A DNA stretch of 63,791 nucleotides from JBBIWA01 sp037439425 (GTDB lineage Bacteria > Acidobacteriota > Blastocatellia > RBC074), in the NCBI GenBank assembly GCA_037439425.1, contig JBBIWA010000026.1, forward strand, positions 1 through 63,791. The letters are read 5' to 3'. The notes below the pieces were generated by a model. The model was not told the origin of the DNA and did not search any database. It saw only the letters and a list, made by a program, of their open reading frames with translations. Numbering within the stretch: the first letter of the stretch is position 1; every line of letters begins with the position of its first letter. The position numbers and the translations under genes are program-made. Shown here piece by piece: positions 33,645 through 42,529 of the stretch.

Positions 33645-34511
33645 CTATGTTTGGACAGCTCGTTCCCATCCCTGGCTGTACCCATCCAAAACGACCACGA
33701 TCGGCGCCTCCTGAACCCGATGCTCTGCCCCTTCGGTCAACCGCTCTCCCGCCACTGCTGGAACAGCCCGATACCCAGCCTGCCGCAGCAGGGCGGCTCG
33801 CCGCTCGGCCCGCTCCACATCTACTTGATCGATCACTACCGACACCTCCATCACCAACCACACCTCAGGACGCTCCGCCAGCCAGCGCCCCCGCCCTTGA
33901 AGCAGCACGTCCACCTGCATCACATCTTCGACCTCTGTCTCATTCAGCCGCGCCTCCAGCTCCTCCCGCAGGCTGCCCGGAGATACTGCCCTCACTGGCC
34001 ACAGCCAACGGCCCATATATGCCTCCGCCTGCTCCCGATAGCGACGCTCCAAATCTCGCCCCTGAAGATGGCCTACTCGATCTACCAACCGCCGCGTTGT
34101 CAGATTCAGTTCCTCCAGGCGTTCTTCTACCCGCGCTAATCGTTCCTCATATCGCTGCTGCGTTTCGGCCAGTGTTTGTACCCGGGCTTCAGTCCGCACC
34201 TGCGCCTCGGCCAGGGCTCGTACTTGAGCTTCAAGTTGCACCTGAGCCTCGGCCAGAGCTCGCACTTGAGCTTCAGTTCGTGCCTGAGCCTCGGCCAGGG
34301 CTCGTACTTGAGCTTCAAGTTGCACCTGAGCCTCGGCCAGGGTTCGTACTTGAGTTTCAGTTTGCGTCTGAGCCTTGACCAGCGCTCGCACCAGCTCCGG
34401 CAGTTCTAGCAACTCCTCGGTCAGCACCAGCCGCCGCACTTCTGCCAACCACTCTGGATGCTGCGCTAGGAGTTGCGTCAAGTCCCGTATGTCATTCACT
34501 GTGAGTGGCAT
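33645..34511 (-). CDS. Coiled-coil repeat protein with nuclease-like C-terminal domain
   Basis: 288 residues. A short N-terminal domain (MPLTVNDIRDLTQLLAQHPE) precedes five 14-residue tandem repeats (VRALAEAQVQLEAQ / VRALAEAQARTEAQ, alternating, about 54-124) predicted as a coiled coil. The C-terminal ~130 residues (from LQGRDLERRYREQAEAYMGR; MQVDVLL, VWLVMEVSVVIDQVDVERA) have the beta-alpha order and spacing of PD-(D/E)XK-like (DUF3782-type) domains, with D...ExS-like residues. DNA of the repeats is an 84-bp near-perfect super-repeat. Function unknown. Confidence 0.72.
   Translation of the reverse strand: MPLTVNDIRDLTQLLAQHPEWLAEVRRLVLTEELLELPELVRALVKAQTQTETQVRTLAEAQVQLEAQVRALAEAQARTEAQVRALAEAQVQLEAQVRALAEAQVRTEARVQTLAETQQRYEERLARVEERLEELNLTTRRLVDRVGHLQGRDLERRYREQAEAYMGRWLWPVRAVSPGSLREELEARLNETEVEDVMQVDVLLQGRGRWLAERPEVWLVMEVSVVIDQVDVERAERRAALLRQAGYRAVPAVAGERLTEGAEHRVQEAPIVVVLDGYSQGWERAVQT
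34216..34368. repeat. 42/84-bp tandem repeats in the coiled-coil gene
   Basis: Alternating 42-bp units (ttgcacctgagcctcggcca and cgtgcctgagcctcggcca variants) form an 84-bp higher-order repeat within the coding sequence. The repeat number could vary by slippage without changing frame. Confidence 0.75.
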
Positions 34512-34695
34512 GTATCACCTCTACAGCTATTTATCGTACAAGACGTGCTCTTTCTCTTCAATCGAATCTGAGAGAAAGTTTCGGGACGGTTCAGGACCTT
34601 ATTCTGGCATCTCCTAATAAGCTTTGCCAAGGCCCTATCTGTTCAAGGGAAGTGGCGCAAGCTCCCCCATCTGCGCTAAAGTCATCATCACGCCT
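34512..34695. other. Divergent intergenic region
   Basis: 184 bp between the coiled-coil gene (-) and the glycosyltransferase gene (+). No clear promoter boxes or hairpins were recognised. Confidence 0.35.
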
Positions 34696-35787
34696 ATGAG
34701 AATCCTTCAGGTTTGTTCAGCCGAAAGCCTGGGCGGCGGTGAACGCCACGTCGCTGATCTTACACGAGCGCTCAGCGCACGAGGTCACCAACTGCATCTG
34801 GTCACGCGGCCAGGCAGCCCTTTGCGCCGCGCGCTCGCCGGCCTGACGCTTAAGTGGCACGAGCTGCCTTTGCGCAACGCACTCGACATCTTCAGCGCAT
34901 GGCGGCTGCGCAGCGTCATCCACCAGGAGAGAATAGAAGTTGTGCATGCACACGTGGCGCGCGATTATCCGATCTGCGGACTGGCGACCAAACACCTGCC
35001 CGTACGCCTCTTTCTCACACGCCATCACTTCAATCCGATTAAGACAAACTGGCTCTACAGGCGAGCGATTGGGCACGCGCACAACCTGATCGCTGTTTCT
35101 GAGAGCGTGCGCCCATCTCTTGAAGTTGCTTTCCCTACGCTTGCTGATCGCATTGTAGTCATCCCGAACTGGATTGACACGCGAGCCATTGGACGATGCA
35201 GCCGGGAAGAAGCGCGCGCGCGTCTGGGCATCACGCATCGTCTGGCTGTGGGCGTGATCGGCCAGCTCACGCCGCTCAAGCGACAAGACCTCTTCATTCG
35301 CGCTGCCGCATGGCTCATCAACGAACGGCGACACAGTGACGTCGCTTTCCTGATCATCGGCGCGGCGGGGCCAGAGGATGCGCGCTACGAACAACAATTG
35401 CGCTGGCTGGCAGATGAGCTGGAGGTAACCGAGCAAGTGCGTTTTATGGGTTATGTGGCTGAGTTGCCTGCTTACCTGGCAGCATTCGACATCATCGCGG
35501 TTCCCTCTTACAACGAAGCCTTCTCGCTCGCGCTGGTGGAAGCAATGGCAGCAGGCTGCGCGGTGGTGGCCTCACGCGCTGGGGGGATGATGGAGATCCT
35601 TGAAGATGGAGTAACCGGGCTGCTCATCACGCCTGATGACGAACCGGAGCTGATTGCAGGCTTGGAGCGATTGCTCGCCAATGAGCATCTGCGCGCCAGA
35701 CTGGGAGCCGCTGCGCAAGCGAGCGCGCTGAAGCGTTTTGACCGCGAACGGATGATCAGCCGGATCGAGCAGCTTTACCTTGAATAG
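34696..35787 (+). CDS. GT4-type glycosyltransferase
   Basis: 363 residues from ATG 34696 (MRILQVCSAESLGGGERHV), the classic N-terminus of GT4 enzymes; the upstream extension of the frame is unlikely. GT-B fold features: GGGERHVADLT, HAHVARDYP, GVIGQLTPLKRQDLFIRAA and the C-terminal nucleotide-sugar motif EAFSLALVEAMAAGCAVVAS. It transfers a sugar during polysaccharide or LPS synthesis, on the cytoplasmic side. It converges with the CDP-sugar cluster. Confidence 0.88.
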   Translation: MRILQVCSAESLGGGERHVADLTRALSARGHQLHLVTRPGSPLRRALAGLTLKWHELPLRNALDIFSAWRLRSVIHQERIEVVHAHVARDYPICGLATKHLPVRLFLTRHHFNPIKTNWLYRRAIGHAHNLIAVSESVRPSLEVAFPTLADRIVVIPNWIDTRAIGRCSREEARARLGITHRLAVGVIGQLTPLKRQDLFIRAAAWLINERRHSDVAFLIIGAAGPEDARYEQQLRWLADELEVTEQVRFMGYVAELPAYLAAFDIIAVPSYNEAFSLALVEAMAAGCAVVASRAGGMMEILEDGVTGLLITPDDEPELIAGLERLLANEHLRARLGAAAQASALKRFDRERMISRIEQLYLE

Positions 35788-35811
35788 GCGACCAACGCAG
35801 CTAACGGCGGG

Positions 35812-36792
35812 TTAATTCATCTCGCCCAGATGTGCGCGATACCATTCAATCGTGCGCTGCAAGCCTTCATCCAATCTGACCTCGGCTTGCCAGCCGAGGC
35901 TGGTTTGGACTTTCTTGGCCGACAGGTACTGCGCATCAATTTCGCCAGCGATCTTGGTCGCTGACATGATGCGTGGTGTGAGCTGCCCTTCCTTGCCCGC
36001 GAGCTTGATGATGCGATGAGTCAGCTCGAGGATCTGCACTGGCTCGCCAGTCCCGAAGTTGAAAGCTTCTCCGCGCGCCATCTCGATATTTTCAGCCAGT
36101 ATCAGATAGCCGCGCGCGACATCATCCACGTAAATGAATTCGCGCACTGGCGTCCCATCGCTGCGAATAATTGGCGCTTCGTCGCGCAGCACCGAGACGA
36201 TTGTGCCCGGAATGATCCGCGATAGGTTCATATCGCCCGGACCGTAAGTGTTAGCAAAGCGCGTCACCGTAATAGGCAGGCCATAAGTATGGGCATAGCA
36301 GCGCGCCAGGACGTCGGTGCAGACCTTTGAAGCGTCGTAAGGGAACAGCCCGTTGAGCGGATAGGTCTCATCATAAGGCAATCGTTCGTGTGTACCGTAG
36401 GCTTTGTCGCTCGAAGCCACGACCACGCAAGAGACGGTCTTGCTCAAGCGACAGGCTTCGAGCAACGAGTAAGTGCCGCGAATGTTGGTCTCGAAGGTCG
36501 AAAGCGGCGAGCGGTTGGCGATGACTACTAAAGCTTGCGCGGCAAGATGGAAGACAGTCTCAATCTCGTACTCGTTAAGCACGCGCTCCATCAACGCAAA
36601 ATCTTCGACCGCGCCGCTGACCACCTTCACGCGGCGGCGCAGATCGAACAGATCAAGCGTATCGGCGCGCACCACATCATGCTGCAAGCAAACGACGCGC
36701 GCCCCTCGTTCGAGCAGATAGCGGACCAGGTGCGCACCGATGAAGCCAGTCGCGCCCGTGACAAAGACATGGCGATTAGTCCAGAAAGACAT
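35812..36792 (-). CDS. rfbG: CDP-glucose 4,6-dehydratase-like (extended SDR)
   Basis: 326 residues. Rossmann NAD site VTGATGFIGAHLVRYL (about 11-26) and the catalytic set S(S)DKAYG and YDASK (Tyr-x-x-x-Lys). VVASSDKAYGTHERLPYDET, ANTYGPGDMNLSRIIPGTI and SDGTPVREFIYVDDV are the pattern of CDP-glucose 4,6-dehydratases rather than UDP-galactose epimerases. The enzyme makes CDP-4-dehydro-6-deoxyglucose. Its substrate supplier, glucose-1-phosphate cytidylyltransferase, lies one gene away in the same operon. Assignment to CDP- rather than GDP- or dTDP-sugars rests on this neighbour. Confidence 0.82.
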   Translation of the reverse strand: MSFWTNRHVFVTGATGFIGAHLVRYLLERGARVVCLQHDVVRADTLDLFDLRRRVKVVSGAVEDFALMERVLNEYEIETVFHLAAQALVVIANRSPLSTFETNIRGTYSLLEACRLSKTVSCVVVASSDKAYGTHERLPYDETYPLNGLFPYDASKVCTDVLARCYAHTYGLPITVTRFANTYGPGDMNLSRIIPGTIVSVLRDEAPIIRSDGTPVREFIYVDDVARGYLILAENIEMARGEAFNFGTGEPVQILELTHRIIKLAGKEGQLTPRIMSATKIAGEIDAQYLSAKKVQTSLGWQAEVRLDEGLQRTIEWYRAHLGEMN

Positions 36793-36795
36793 GTT

Positions 36796-37407
36796 CTACT
36801 CAGGCCTCCAGTCATACTCCATATGTCGCGCCGTTTCAGCTGCGATCTCCTGACCTAACAGGCGGGCCACCACATGGAAAGAGAGGTCAATGCCTGCCGC
36901 AATGCCTCCTGACAGCAGCACGCGGCCATTATCTACGAATCGTTTCTCAGGATGAATGCTCGCGCCTGGCGCGACTTCGCGCAGCAAATCAATTGCCCCA
37001 ACATGAGTGGTCGCAGCCAGATTATCAAGCAATCCAGCTTTGGCCAGTAGTAGCGCGCCCGTGCAAACCGAGATCACCAGCTCAGCCTGCGCAGCTCGTT
37101 CTTTGATCCAATCAATCAAGACCTGATTGTGCATCTCACGGCGCGTGCCAAGGCCACCAGGAACGATGAGGATCTCTGAAGGCGGGCAGTCAGCCAGCGT
37201 GTAGTGCGGATTGACGCTTAGCCCATTGCGCGCCAGCACTGGCTCGGCCCTCTCAGCCACCGTGTAGACCTCGAACCAGTTGCTGCCGCTTCCATTACCG
37301 TTCTTGCTCCGGCCTGCGAGTGAGAAGACTTCAAACGGCCCACAGAAATCGAGCACTTCAACCTCATTGAAGATCACAATCGCTACCCTTCTTATTACTC
37401 GCTCCAT
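36796..37407 (-). CDS. DJ-1/PfpI-family protein
   Basis: 203 residues. Glutamine-amidotransferase-like fold with nucleophile Cys in VISVCTGALLLAKAGLLDN and a nearby His (ATTHVGAIDLLREV), as in ThiJ/PfpI and isonitrile-hydratase-like proteins. The early FNEVEVLDFCGPFEVFSLAG is typical. It lies inside the CDP-glucose operon: its start overlaps the cytidylyltransferase stop by 13 bp and its stop is 3 bp before the dehydratase start. A detoxifying role for reactive sugar by-products is only a guess. Confidence 0.85.
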   Translation of the reverse strand: MERVIRRVAIVIFNEVEVLDFCGPFEVFSLAGRSKNGNGSGSNWFEVYTVAERAEPVLARNGLSVNPHYTLADCPPSEILIVPGGLGTRREMHNQVLIDWIKERAAQAELVISVCTGALLLAKAGLLDNLAATTHVGAIDLLREVAPGASIHPEKRFVDNGRVLLSGGIAAGIDLSFHVVARLLGQEIAAETARHMEYDWRPE

Positions 37408-38192
37408 AGTTTCCAGTCTGCCTTTCCGTTATCCCATAGCTGGTTGAATTCCAGATGGTCTTTGTAGGTGTCCAGACACTTCCAGAAGCCAGTGTGACGA
37501 TAAGCCATCAATTGCCGTTCGCGCGAGAGACGCTCCAGCGGCTCACCTTCGAGCACGGCGTCTGCGTCAAGATAATCGAAGACGCGCCGGTTGAAGACGA
37601 AAAAGCCACCGTTGATCCATTCTCTCATCACCGGCTTTTCCTGAAATTCGACGACAACTCCATCCGCGTCCAGTTTGAGAATCCCGAAGTTTGAGCGTGG
37701 ATGGACCGTAGTGATGGTAGCTACTCGCCCGTGCTCCTGATGAAAGCGGATGAGCGCGCGCAGGTCAATCCGGGCAAGCCCATCGCCGTAAGTCGCACAG
37801 AAGGTTTCATCCTCGCCAATGTAATCCTGGATGCGCTTGATGCGCCCGCCCGTATTGGTATCGAGGCCGGTGTGAGCGAAAGTGATCTGCCAGCTTTCGC
37901 CATTTGCCTGGCGCAGATGCATTCGATAATCTCCATCGCGGATGATCTCTGGCGCAGGCTCAGCGTAAAGCTCTTTGCGCTCCAGGGAGTAGTGCTGGAA
38001 GAAATAGCGTTTGATCTCCTCGCCAAGGTAACCTAGGCAAAGAATGAAATCGTTCAGGCCGTGATAGGAGTAAAGCTTGAGAATGTGCCAGAGCACAGGC
38101 CGGCCGCCGATCTCAATCAGTGCTTTGGGTACTGAGATGCCATGTTCGCCCAGGCGCGTGCCGCGCCCGCCACAAAGAATGACCGTCTTCAT
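37395..38192 (-). CDS. rfbF: Glucose-1-phosphate cytidylyltransferase
   Basis: 265 residues. Nucleotidyltransferase motif MKTVILCGGRGTRLGEHG, PKALIEIGGRPVLWHILK and YGDGLARIDL (metal-binding Asp), with the family-typical NFGILKLDADGVVVEFQEKP and WINGGFFVFNRRVFDYL. It makes CDP-glucose from CTP and glucose 1-phosphate, the first step to CDP-6-deoxyhexoses and 3,6-dideoxyhexoses of O-antigens. Overlaps the upstream glycosyltransferase gene by 4 bp and the DJ-1 gene by 13 bp. Confidence 0.9.
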   Translation of the reverse strand: MKTVILCGGRGTRLGEHGISVPKALIEIGGRPVLWHILKLYSYHGLNDFILCLGYLGEEIKRYFFQHYSLERKELYAEPAPEIIRDGDYRMHLRQANGESWQITFAHTGLDTNTGGRIKRIQDYIGEDETFCATYGDGLARIDLRALIRFHQEHGRVATITTVHPRSNFGILKLDADGVVVEFQEKPVMREWINGGFFVFNRRVFDYLDADAVLEGEPLERLSRERQLMAYRHTGFWKCLDTYKDHLEFNQLWDNGKADWKLWSE

Positions 38193-38947
38193 CGTCTACT
38201 TGAGTGGTTCTGCTCCCAAACTTTGGCATATTTGAGAAAGACACTGTAGGCTGTGAACGTAGCAATAATCAATCCTGCAATGCCATCGAGGAAGCCTAGT
38301 TTAAGAATGTAGGTGCGCAAGAAGGCGGCAATAGGTGCTAGCAGCAGCTCGAGCGCGCTGATTCGTTTACCGCGCCGGTAGAGATACTCGGCTGCCAATG
38401 TGGTATATGAGTCGAGCACATGATGATGCTCGCTCAGATTGCGTTTGGTGTAGTGCAGGAATTCGCCAGGCAGTATTTCAACACGGCCACGCACGCGCGC
38501 CGTTTCGTGCGGCGACACGCCATCCCAGTAGCTTGCTGCTTTGCGATAGAGTCGCATCTGATAGTCAGGATACCAGCCTGAATGGTTGATCCAGCGGCCC
38601 AGGTAGTGAGTGCGGCGCGCGATGCGAAAACCATCAGGTAGAGTCGCAGGATCGCGCTGGCGCAAGGCTTCGATTGAGGCACGCAACTGCGGCGTCACGC
38701 GCTCATCAGCGTCAATCCAAAAGATCCAATCGCCCGTGGTCTGTGCGTCGGCAAACTCGTGCTTGTCTTTGTAACCGCGAAACTCGCGATTAAAGACTTT
38801 GTCCGTGTAACGGCGCGCAATCTCAACGGTGCGGTCTGTTGAATCCGAATCCACAATCACAATCTCATCTGCCCACGAGACCGTCTCGCAAACCTCGGCG
38901 ATGTTATCTTCTTCGTTATGGACGATGATGGTAGCAGAGATTTTCAA
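38189..38947 (-). CDS. GT2-type glycosyltransferase
   Basis: 252 residues. GT-A fold: ISATIIVHNEEDNIAEVCET, DSDSTDRTVEIARRY and the metal-binding DxD in WIFWIDADERV, then the KdtX/WaaE-like segment LHYTKRNLSEHHHVLDSYTT with a C-terminal hydrophobic helix (TYILKLGFLDGIAGLIIATF). WaaE-like enzymes add a sugar to the LPS core. First gene of the four-gene minus-strand operon with rfbF, the DJ-1 gene and rfbG. Confidence 0.87.
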   Translation of the reverse strand: MKISATIIVHNEEDNIAEVCETVSWADEIVIVDSDSTDRTVEIARRYTDKVFNREFRGYKDKHEFADAQTTGDWIFWIDADERVTPQLRASIEALRQRDPATLPDGFRIARRTHYLGRWINHSGWYPDYQMRLYRKAASYWDGVSPHETARVRGRVEILPGEFLHYTKRNLSEHHHVLDSYTTLAAEYLYRRGKRISALELLLAPIAAFLRTYILKLGFLDGIAGLIIATFTAYSVFLKYAKVWEQNHSSRR

Positions 38948-39029
38948 CTCAGTTTACTGTGCGGGACCTCGAGACTGCTTCAGGGCGCGAGGTCAACAAA
39001 GCCTTCTCAATCCGTTTAGGGCAGGAAGA

Positions 39030-39629
39030 TCATTGCAGCTTGCGCGCTGGCAGCGCTGGCATAAACAGCGCTGCCACCTGGCAAGAGAAGCCCGGCAGGA
39101 GCGGCGATTCCAGCACATCATTTCGATGCAGCGTCGCAAGGAGCATGAGCCTGGCGCGCTTGCGGCGGTACACCTCCACTTGCTGTTGTTGCCAATCAAC
39201 GATCCAATACTCCAGCACCCCACGGCGCGAATAGAGCTTGAGTTTGGCTTGGCGGTCGCGTTGCTGATCGGACCAGCCTGGCGAGATTACTTCGACTATG
39301 AGTTCCGGAGCAGAGTGAAGTTTGCCGTCTTCGCCTAAGGCGTGAGCCAGGCGGTCCTGACTTATCCACACCACATCCGGGGCGACCTCATCATCTTCAG
39401 CAAAGACCAACCCTGGAGCACTATTGGCGACTCCCAGACCGCTACTTTCGCTCCATGCCTGGAGGAATCTGAAAAGCTGCCCGCACGTGAACTGATGATG
39501 CCAATTCGGTTGTCTCGACACATAGAGTTCTCCTTCAATGATTTCATACAGCTTGCCCTCATCTGGCATCAGCAGCAGGTCTGCCGAAGTGAATCTGGGA
39601 GCGGGGCACAGCTTCAACATTGTGCTCAT
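39030..39629 (-). CDS. Uma2-family endonuclease (DUF820)
   Basis: 199 residues from ATG 39629, with AAGGA upstream; eight codons further 5' are less likely. Conserved marks are DEGKLYEIIEGELYVSRQPN, VAPDVVWISQDRL (catalytic Asp), APELIVEVISPGWSDQQRD (Glu-x-x-Ser) and YWIVDWQQQQVEVYRRK. This is a PD-(D/E)XK nuclease fold of unknown target, common and often multi-copy in cyanobacteria and acidobacteria. Confidence 0.85.
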   Translation of the reverse strand: MSTMLKLCPAPRFTSADLLLMPDEGKLYEIIEGELYVSRQPNWHHQFTCGQLFRFLQAWSESSGLGVANSAPGLVFAEDDEVAPDVVWISQDRLAHALGEDGKLHSAPELIVEVISPGWSDQQRDRQAKLKLYSRRGVLEYWIVDWQQQQVEVYRRKRARLMLLATLHRNDVLESPLLPGFSCQVAALFMPALPARKLQ

Positions 39630-39685
39630 AAGTTTTTCCTTGTGTAAGCTCACGATTCTACACCAACGTAACTTGGTTTGATAGC

Positions 39686-42529
39686 TCAGGGTTTGCTGTT
39701 CCCGTTGAGGTTGAACAAGGCGTGCAGTGCCTGACCCGTGTACGACTTGCGGTTCTTAGCTACTACTTCAGGGGGACCTTCAGCTACGACGCGCCCACCG
39801 CCGTCGCCGCCCTCCGGTCCCAGATCAATAATCCAATCAGCCGATTTGATCACATCCAGGTGGTGCTCAATAACGATCACCGTGTTACCCAAGTCCACCA
39901 GTCGCTGCAGCACGGTGAGCAACTTGCGCACATCTTCAAAATGCAACCCGGTAGTTGGTTCGTCAAGGATATAAACTGTACGGCCCGTGGCGCGGCGCGA
40001 TAGCTCCCGCGCCAGCTTGATACGCTGTGCTTCGCCGCCTGAGAGTGTGGTTGCTGGCTGGCCGAGTTTGATATAGCCCAGGCCGACTTCGCTGAGCGTT
40101 TGCAGCTTCGATTTGATCTGCGGAATGTTGGCCAGCAGCTCCAGCGCCTCCTCAACTGTCATCTCGAGCAGCTGAGCGATGTTTTTGCCCTGATAGCGTA
40201 CATCGAGCGTTTCACGGTTGTAGCGCGCGCCACGACAGACCTCGCACGTCACATAGACATCAGGCAGAAAGTTCATCTCGATGCATTTGAGCCCGTCGCC
40301 CCGGCAAGCTTCACAGCGCCCACCTTTGACGTTGAATGAAAAACGGCCCGGCTTGTAGCCGCGCTCCCGGCTTTCCGGCAGCATCGCATACAGCTCACGA
40401 ATCGGGGTGAAGACCCCAGTGTAAGTCGCCGGATTCGAGCGCGGCGTGCGCCCGATAGGGGATTGATCAATCTCAATGATCTTGTCAATGTGCTCCAGCC
40501 CTTCGATGCGATCGTGCGCGCCGGGTTTAGCCAGACTGCGGTAGAGTTTGCGCGCAATCGAACGATAGAGAATCTCTTCGACCAGAGTGGATTTGCCGGA
40601 ACCAGAAACGCCGGTCACGACCGTGAACAGGCCGAGCGGAAATGCGACATCAATGTGTTTGAGGTTATGCTCGGCGGCGCCACGCACGATAATATATTTA
40701 CCATTCGGGGAACGGCGCTGGGGCGGGATCTCAATCTTTAATTTTCCCGCCAGATAGTTACCCGTGATCGAAGCCGGAACCTGCGCTATCTCCTCGGGCG
40801 AGCCGACGGCGACCACTTCGCCGCCGTGTGTGCCCGCCCCGGGCCCTAGATCAATGACATAATCAGCGCGGCGAATGGTCTCCTCGTCATGCTCGACGAC
40901 GATCACCGTGTTGCCTAGATCACGCAGCCGGGCGAGCGTATCGAGCAGCCTCCCGTTGTCACGCGGGTGCAGCCCGATAGAAGGCTCATCAAGAACATAT
41001 AAGACGCCGCGTAGTTGCGAGCCTATTTGTGTGGCCAGGCGGATGCGCTGCCCTTCGCCGCCTGAGAGAGTTGCGGCTGGCCGGTCGAGCGTGAGGTAGC
41101 CCAGTCCCACAGCTTGCAGGAAGCTGAGCCGGTCGCATATCTCTTTCAGAATGCGGCCCGCGATCTGTTCTTCGCGCGGTGACAATTTGAGCTGTGAACA
41201 AGCGAGCAGGGCCTCTGTGATAGTCAAGGCTGCGTATTCAGCAATGGACTTGCCACCCACACGCACGGCAAGCGATTCGGGTTGCAGTCGCTGGCCGCGG
41301 CAGGAGCGACAGGTGACAGATGAAATCAACGCTTCCGTAGAGGCACGAATCTTTTCGCTGCGCCCATCATCGCTCTGTTCGAGCTGATTCAGCATCTCCA
41401 GCAACCAGGCAGTCGCGCCTTTCCATTCGGCCTGATAACGATACTCACCGTATCTGAACTCGATCTTGTCGGGCAGGCCGAAGAAGAAGGCATCGCGCAC
41501 TTTGCGTGGTAGCTCAGCAAACCGCGTCTCCGGCCCGAAATTGAAATGGCGCGCCACCGCCAGCAGCGCTTCGCGCAGATAAGCATCCGTCGCTTTGTCC
41601 GCCTCGCCCACGAAAGTCAGTTGATTAAGCGGAGTTGTTTCGTCAGAGGTCAGCTTGGCCGGATCAATCTCGAGCTTGGTGCCGAGGCCGTGACAGGCAC
41701 GACACGCTCCGTAAGCGCTGTTGAAGGAGAAGGAACGCGGCTCCAGTTGCGGAATCGAGATGCCGCAGTCGACGCAGGCCATGCGCTCCGAATAGAGACG
41801 CTCTTCACCGTCTACCACCGAGACCACTACCAGACCCTCGGCGAGTTTGGTGGCGGTGCGAACCGACTCTTCCAGCCGCTGTGCGATGCCCGGTTTGATC
41901 AGCAACCGATCAACGACGACTTCAATCGTGTGATTGCGCCGTTTGTCAAGAATAATCTCTTCATCGAGCGAAATCATTTCGCCATCGATCCGGGCACGGG
42001 TGAAGCCGCTTTTTTGTAGCTTCTCCAACTCCTTCTTGAATTCGCCCTTACGTCCACGCACCAGCGGGGCCAGTATCATGACGCGCTCGCCTTCGGGCAG
42101 ATCGAGAATGTTGTGCAGGATCTGCTCACTTGATTGCCGGGCAATTGGTTTGCCGCATCGGTAGCAATGAGGTTGACCAATCGAGGAAAAAAGCAGTCGC
42201 AGGTAATCGTAGACTTCGGTCACCGTGCCAACGGTAGAGCGCGGACTGCGACTGGTGGTCTTCTGTTCAATGGAAATGGCAGGCGACAGACCTTCGACCA
42301 CATCCACATCAGGTTTTTCCAGTTGTTCGAGGAACTGGCGAGCGTAAGCCGAAAGCGATTCGACGTAGCGGCGCTGCCCTTCAGCATAAATGGTGTCAAA
42401 AGCGAGCGAGGATTTGCCTGAACCGCTCAGGCCGGTGATCACGCTGAGGCGATTGCGAGGGATCTCCAGGTTGATATTTTTCAGGTTGTGTTGGCGCGCG
42501 CCACGCACCGTGATCTTGTCTATAGCCAT
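39686..42529 (-). CDS. uvrA: UvrABC excinuclease subunit A
   Basis: 947 residues from ATG 42529 (MAIDKITVRGARQHN); the frame extends six codons further. Two ABC-type ATPase modules are present: Walker A GLSGSGKSS near residue 33 and GVSGSGKST near 640, signatures LSGGEGQRIRLATQ and LSGGEAQRIKLAREL, and zinc-finger cysteines (CVDCGIS... CRAC; CEACRGDG... CEVC). It recognises bulky DNA damage and loads UvrB in nucleotide-excision repair. Complete. uvrB and uvrC are not in the window. Confidence 0.96.
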   Translation of the reverse strand: MAIDKITVRGARQHNLKNINLEIPRNRLSVITGLSGSGKSSLAFDTIYAEGQRRYVESLSAYARQFLEQLEKPDVDVVEGLSPAISIEQKTTSRSPRSTVGTVTEVYDYLRLLFSSIGQPHCYRCGKPIARQSSEQILHNILDLPEGERVMILAPLVRGRKGEFKKELEKLQKSGFTRARIDGEMISLDEEIILDKRRNHTIEVVVDRLLIKPGIAQRLEESVRTATKLAEGLVVVSVVDGEERLYSERMACVDCGISIPQLEPRSFSFNSAYGACRACHGLGTKLEIDPAKLTSDETTPLNQLTFVGEADKATDAYLREALLAVARHFNFGPETRFAELPRKVRDAFFFGLPDKIEFRYGEYRYQAEWKGATAWLLEMLNQLEQSDDGRSEKIRASTEALISSVTCRSCRGQRLQPESLAVRVGGKSIAEYAALTITEALLACSQLKLSPREEQIAGRILKEICDRLSFLQAVGLGYLTLDRPAATLSGGEGQRIRLATQIGSQLRGVLYVLDEPSIGLHPRDNGRLLDTLARLRDLGNTVIVVEHDEETIRRADYVIDLGPGAGTHGGEVVAVGSPEEIAQVPASITGNYLAGKLKIEIPPQRRSPNGKYIIVRGAAEHNLKHIDVAFPLGLFTVVTGVSGSGKSTLVEEILYRSIARKLYRSLAKPGAHDRIEGLEHIDKIIEIDQSPIGRTPRSNPATYTGVFTPIRELYAMLPESRERGYKPGRFSFNVKGGRCEACRGDGLKCIEMNFLPDVYVTCEVCRGARYNRETLDVRYQGKNIAQLLEMTVEEALELLANIPQIKSKLQTLSEVGLGYIKLGQPATTLSGGEAQRIKLARELSRRATGRTVYILDEPTTGLHFEDVRKLLTVLQRLVDLGNTVIVIEHHLDVIKSADWIIDLGPEGGDGGGRVVAEGPPEVVAKNRKSYTGQALHALFNLNGNSKP

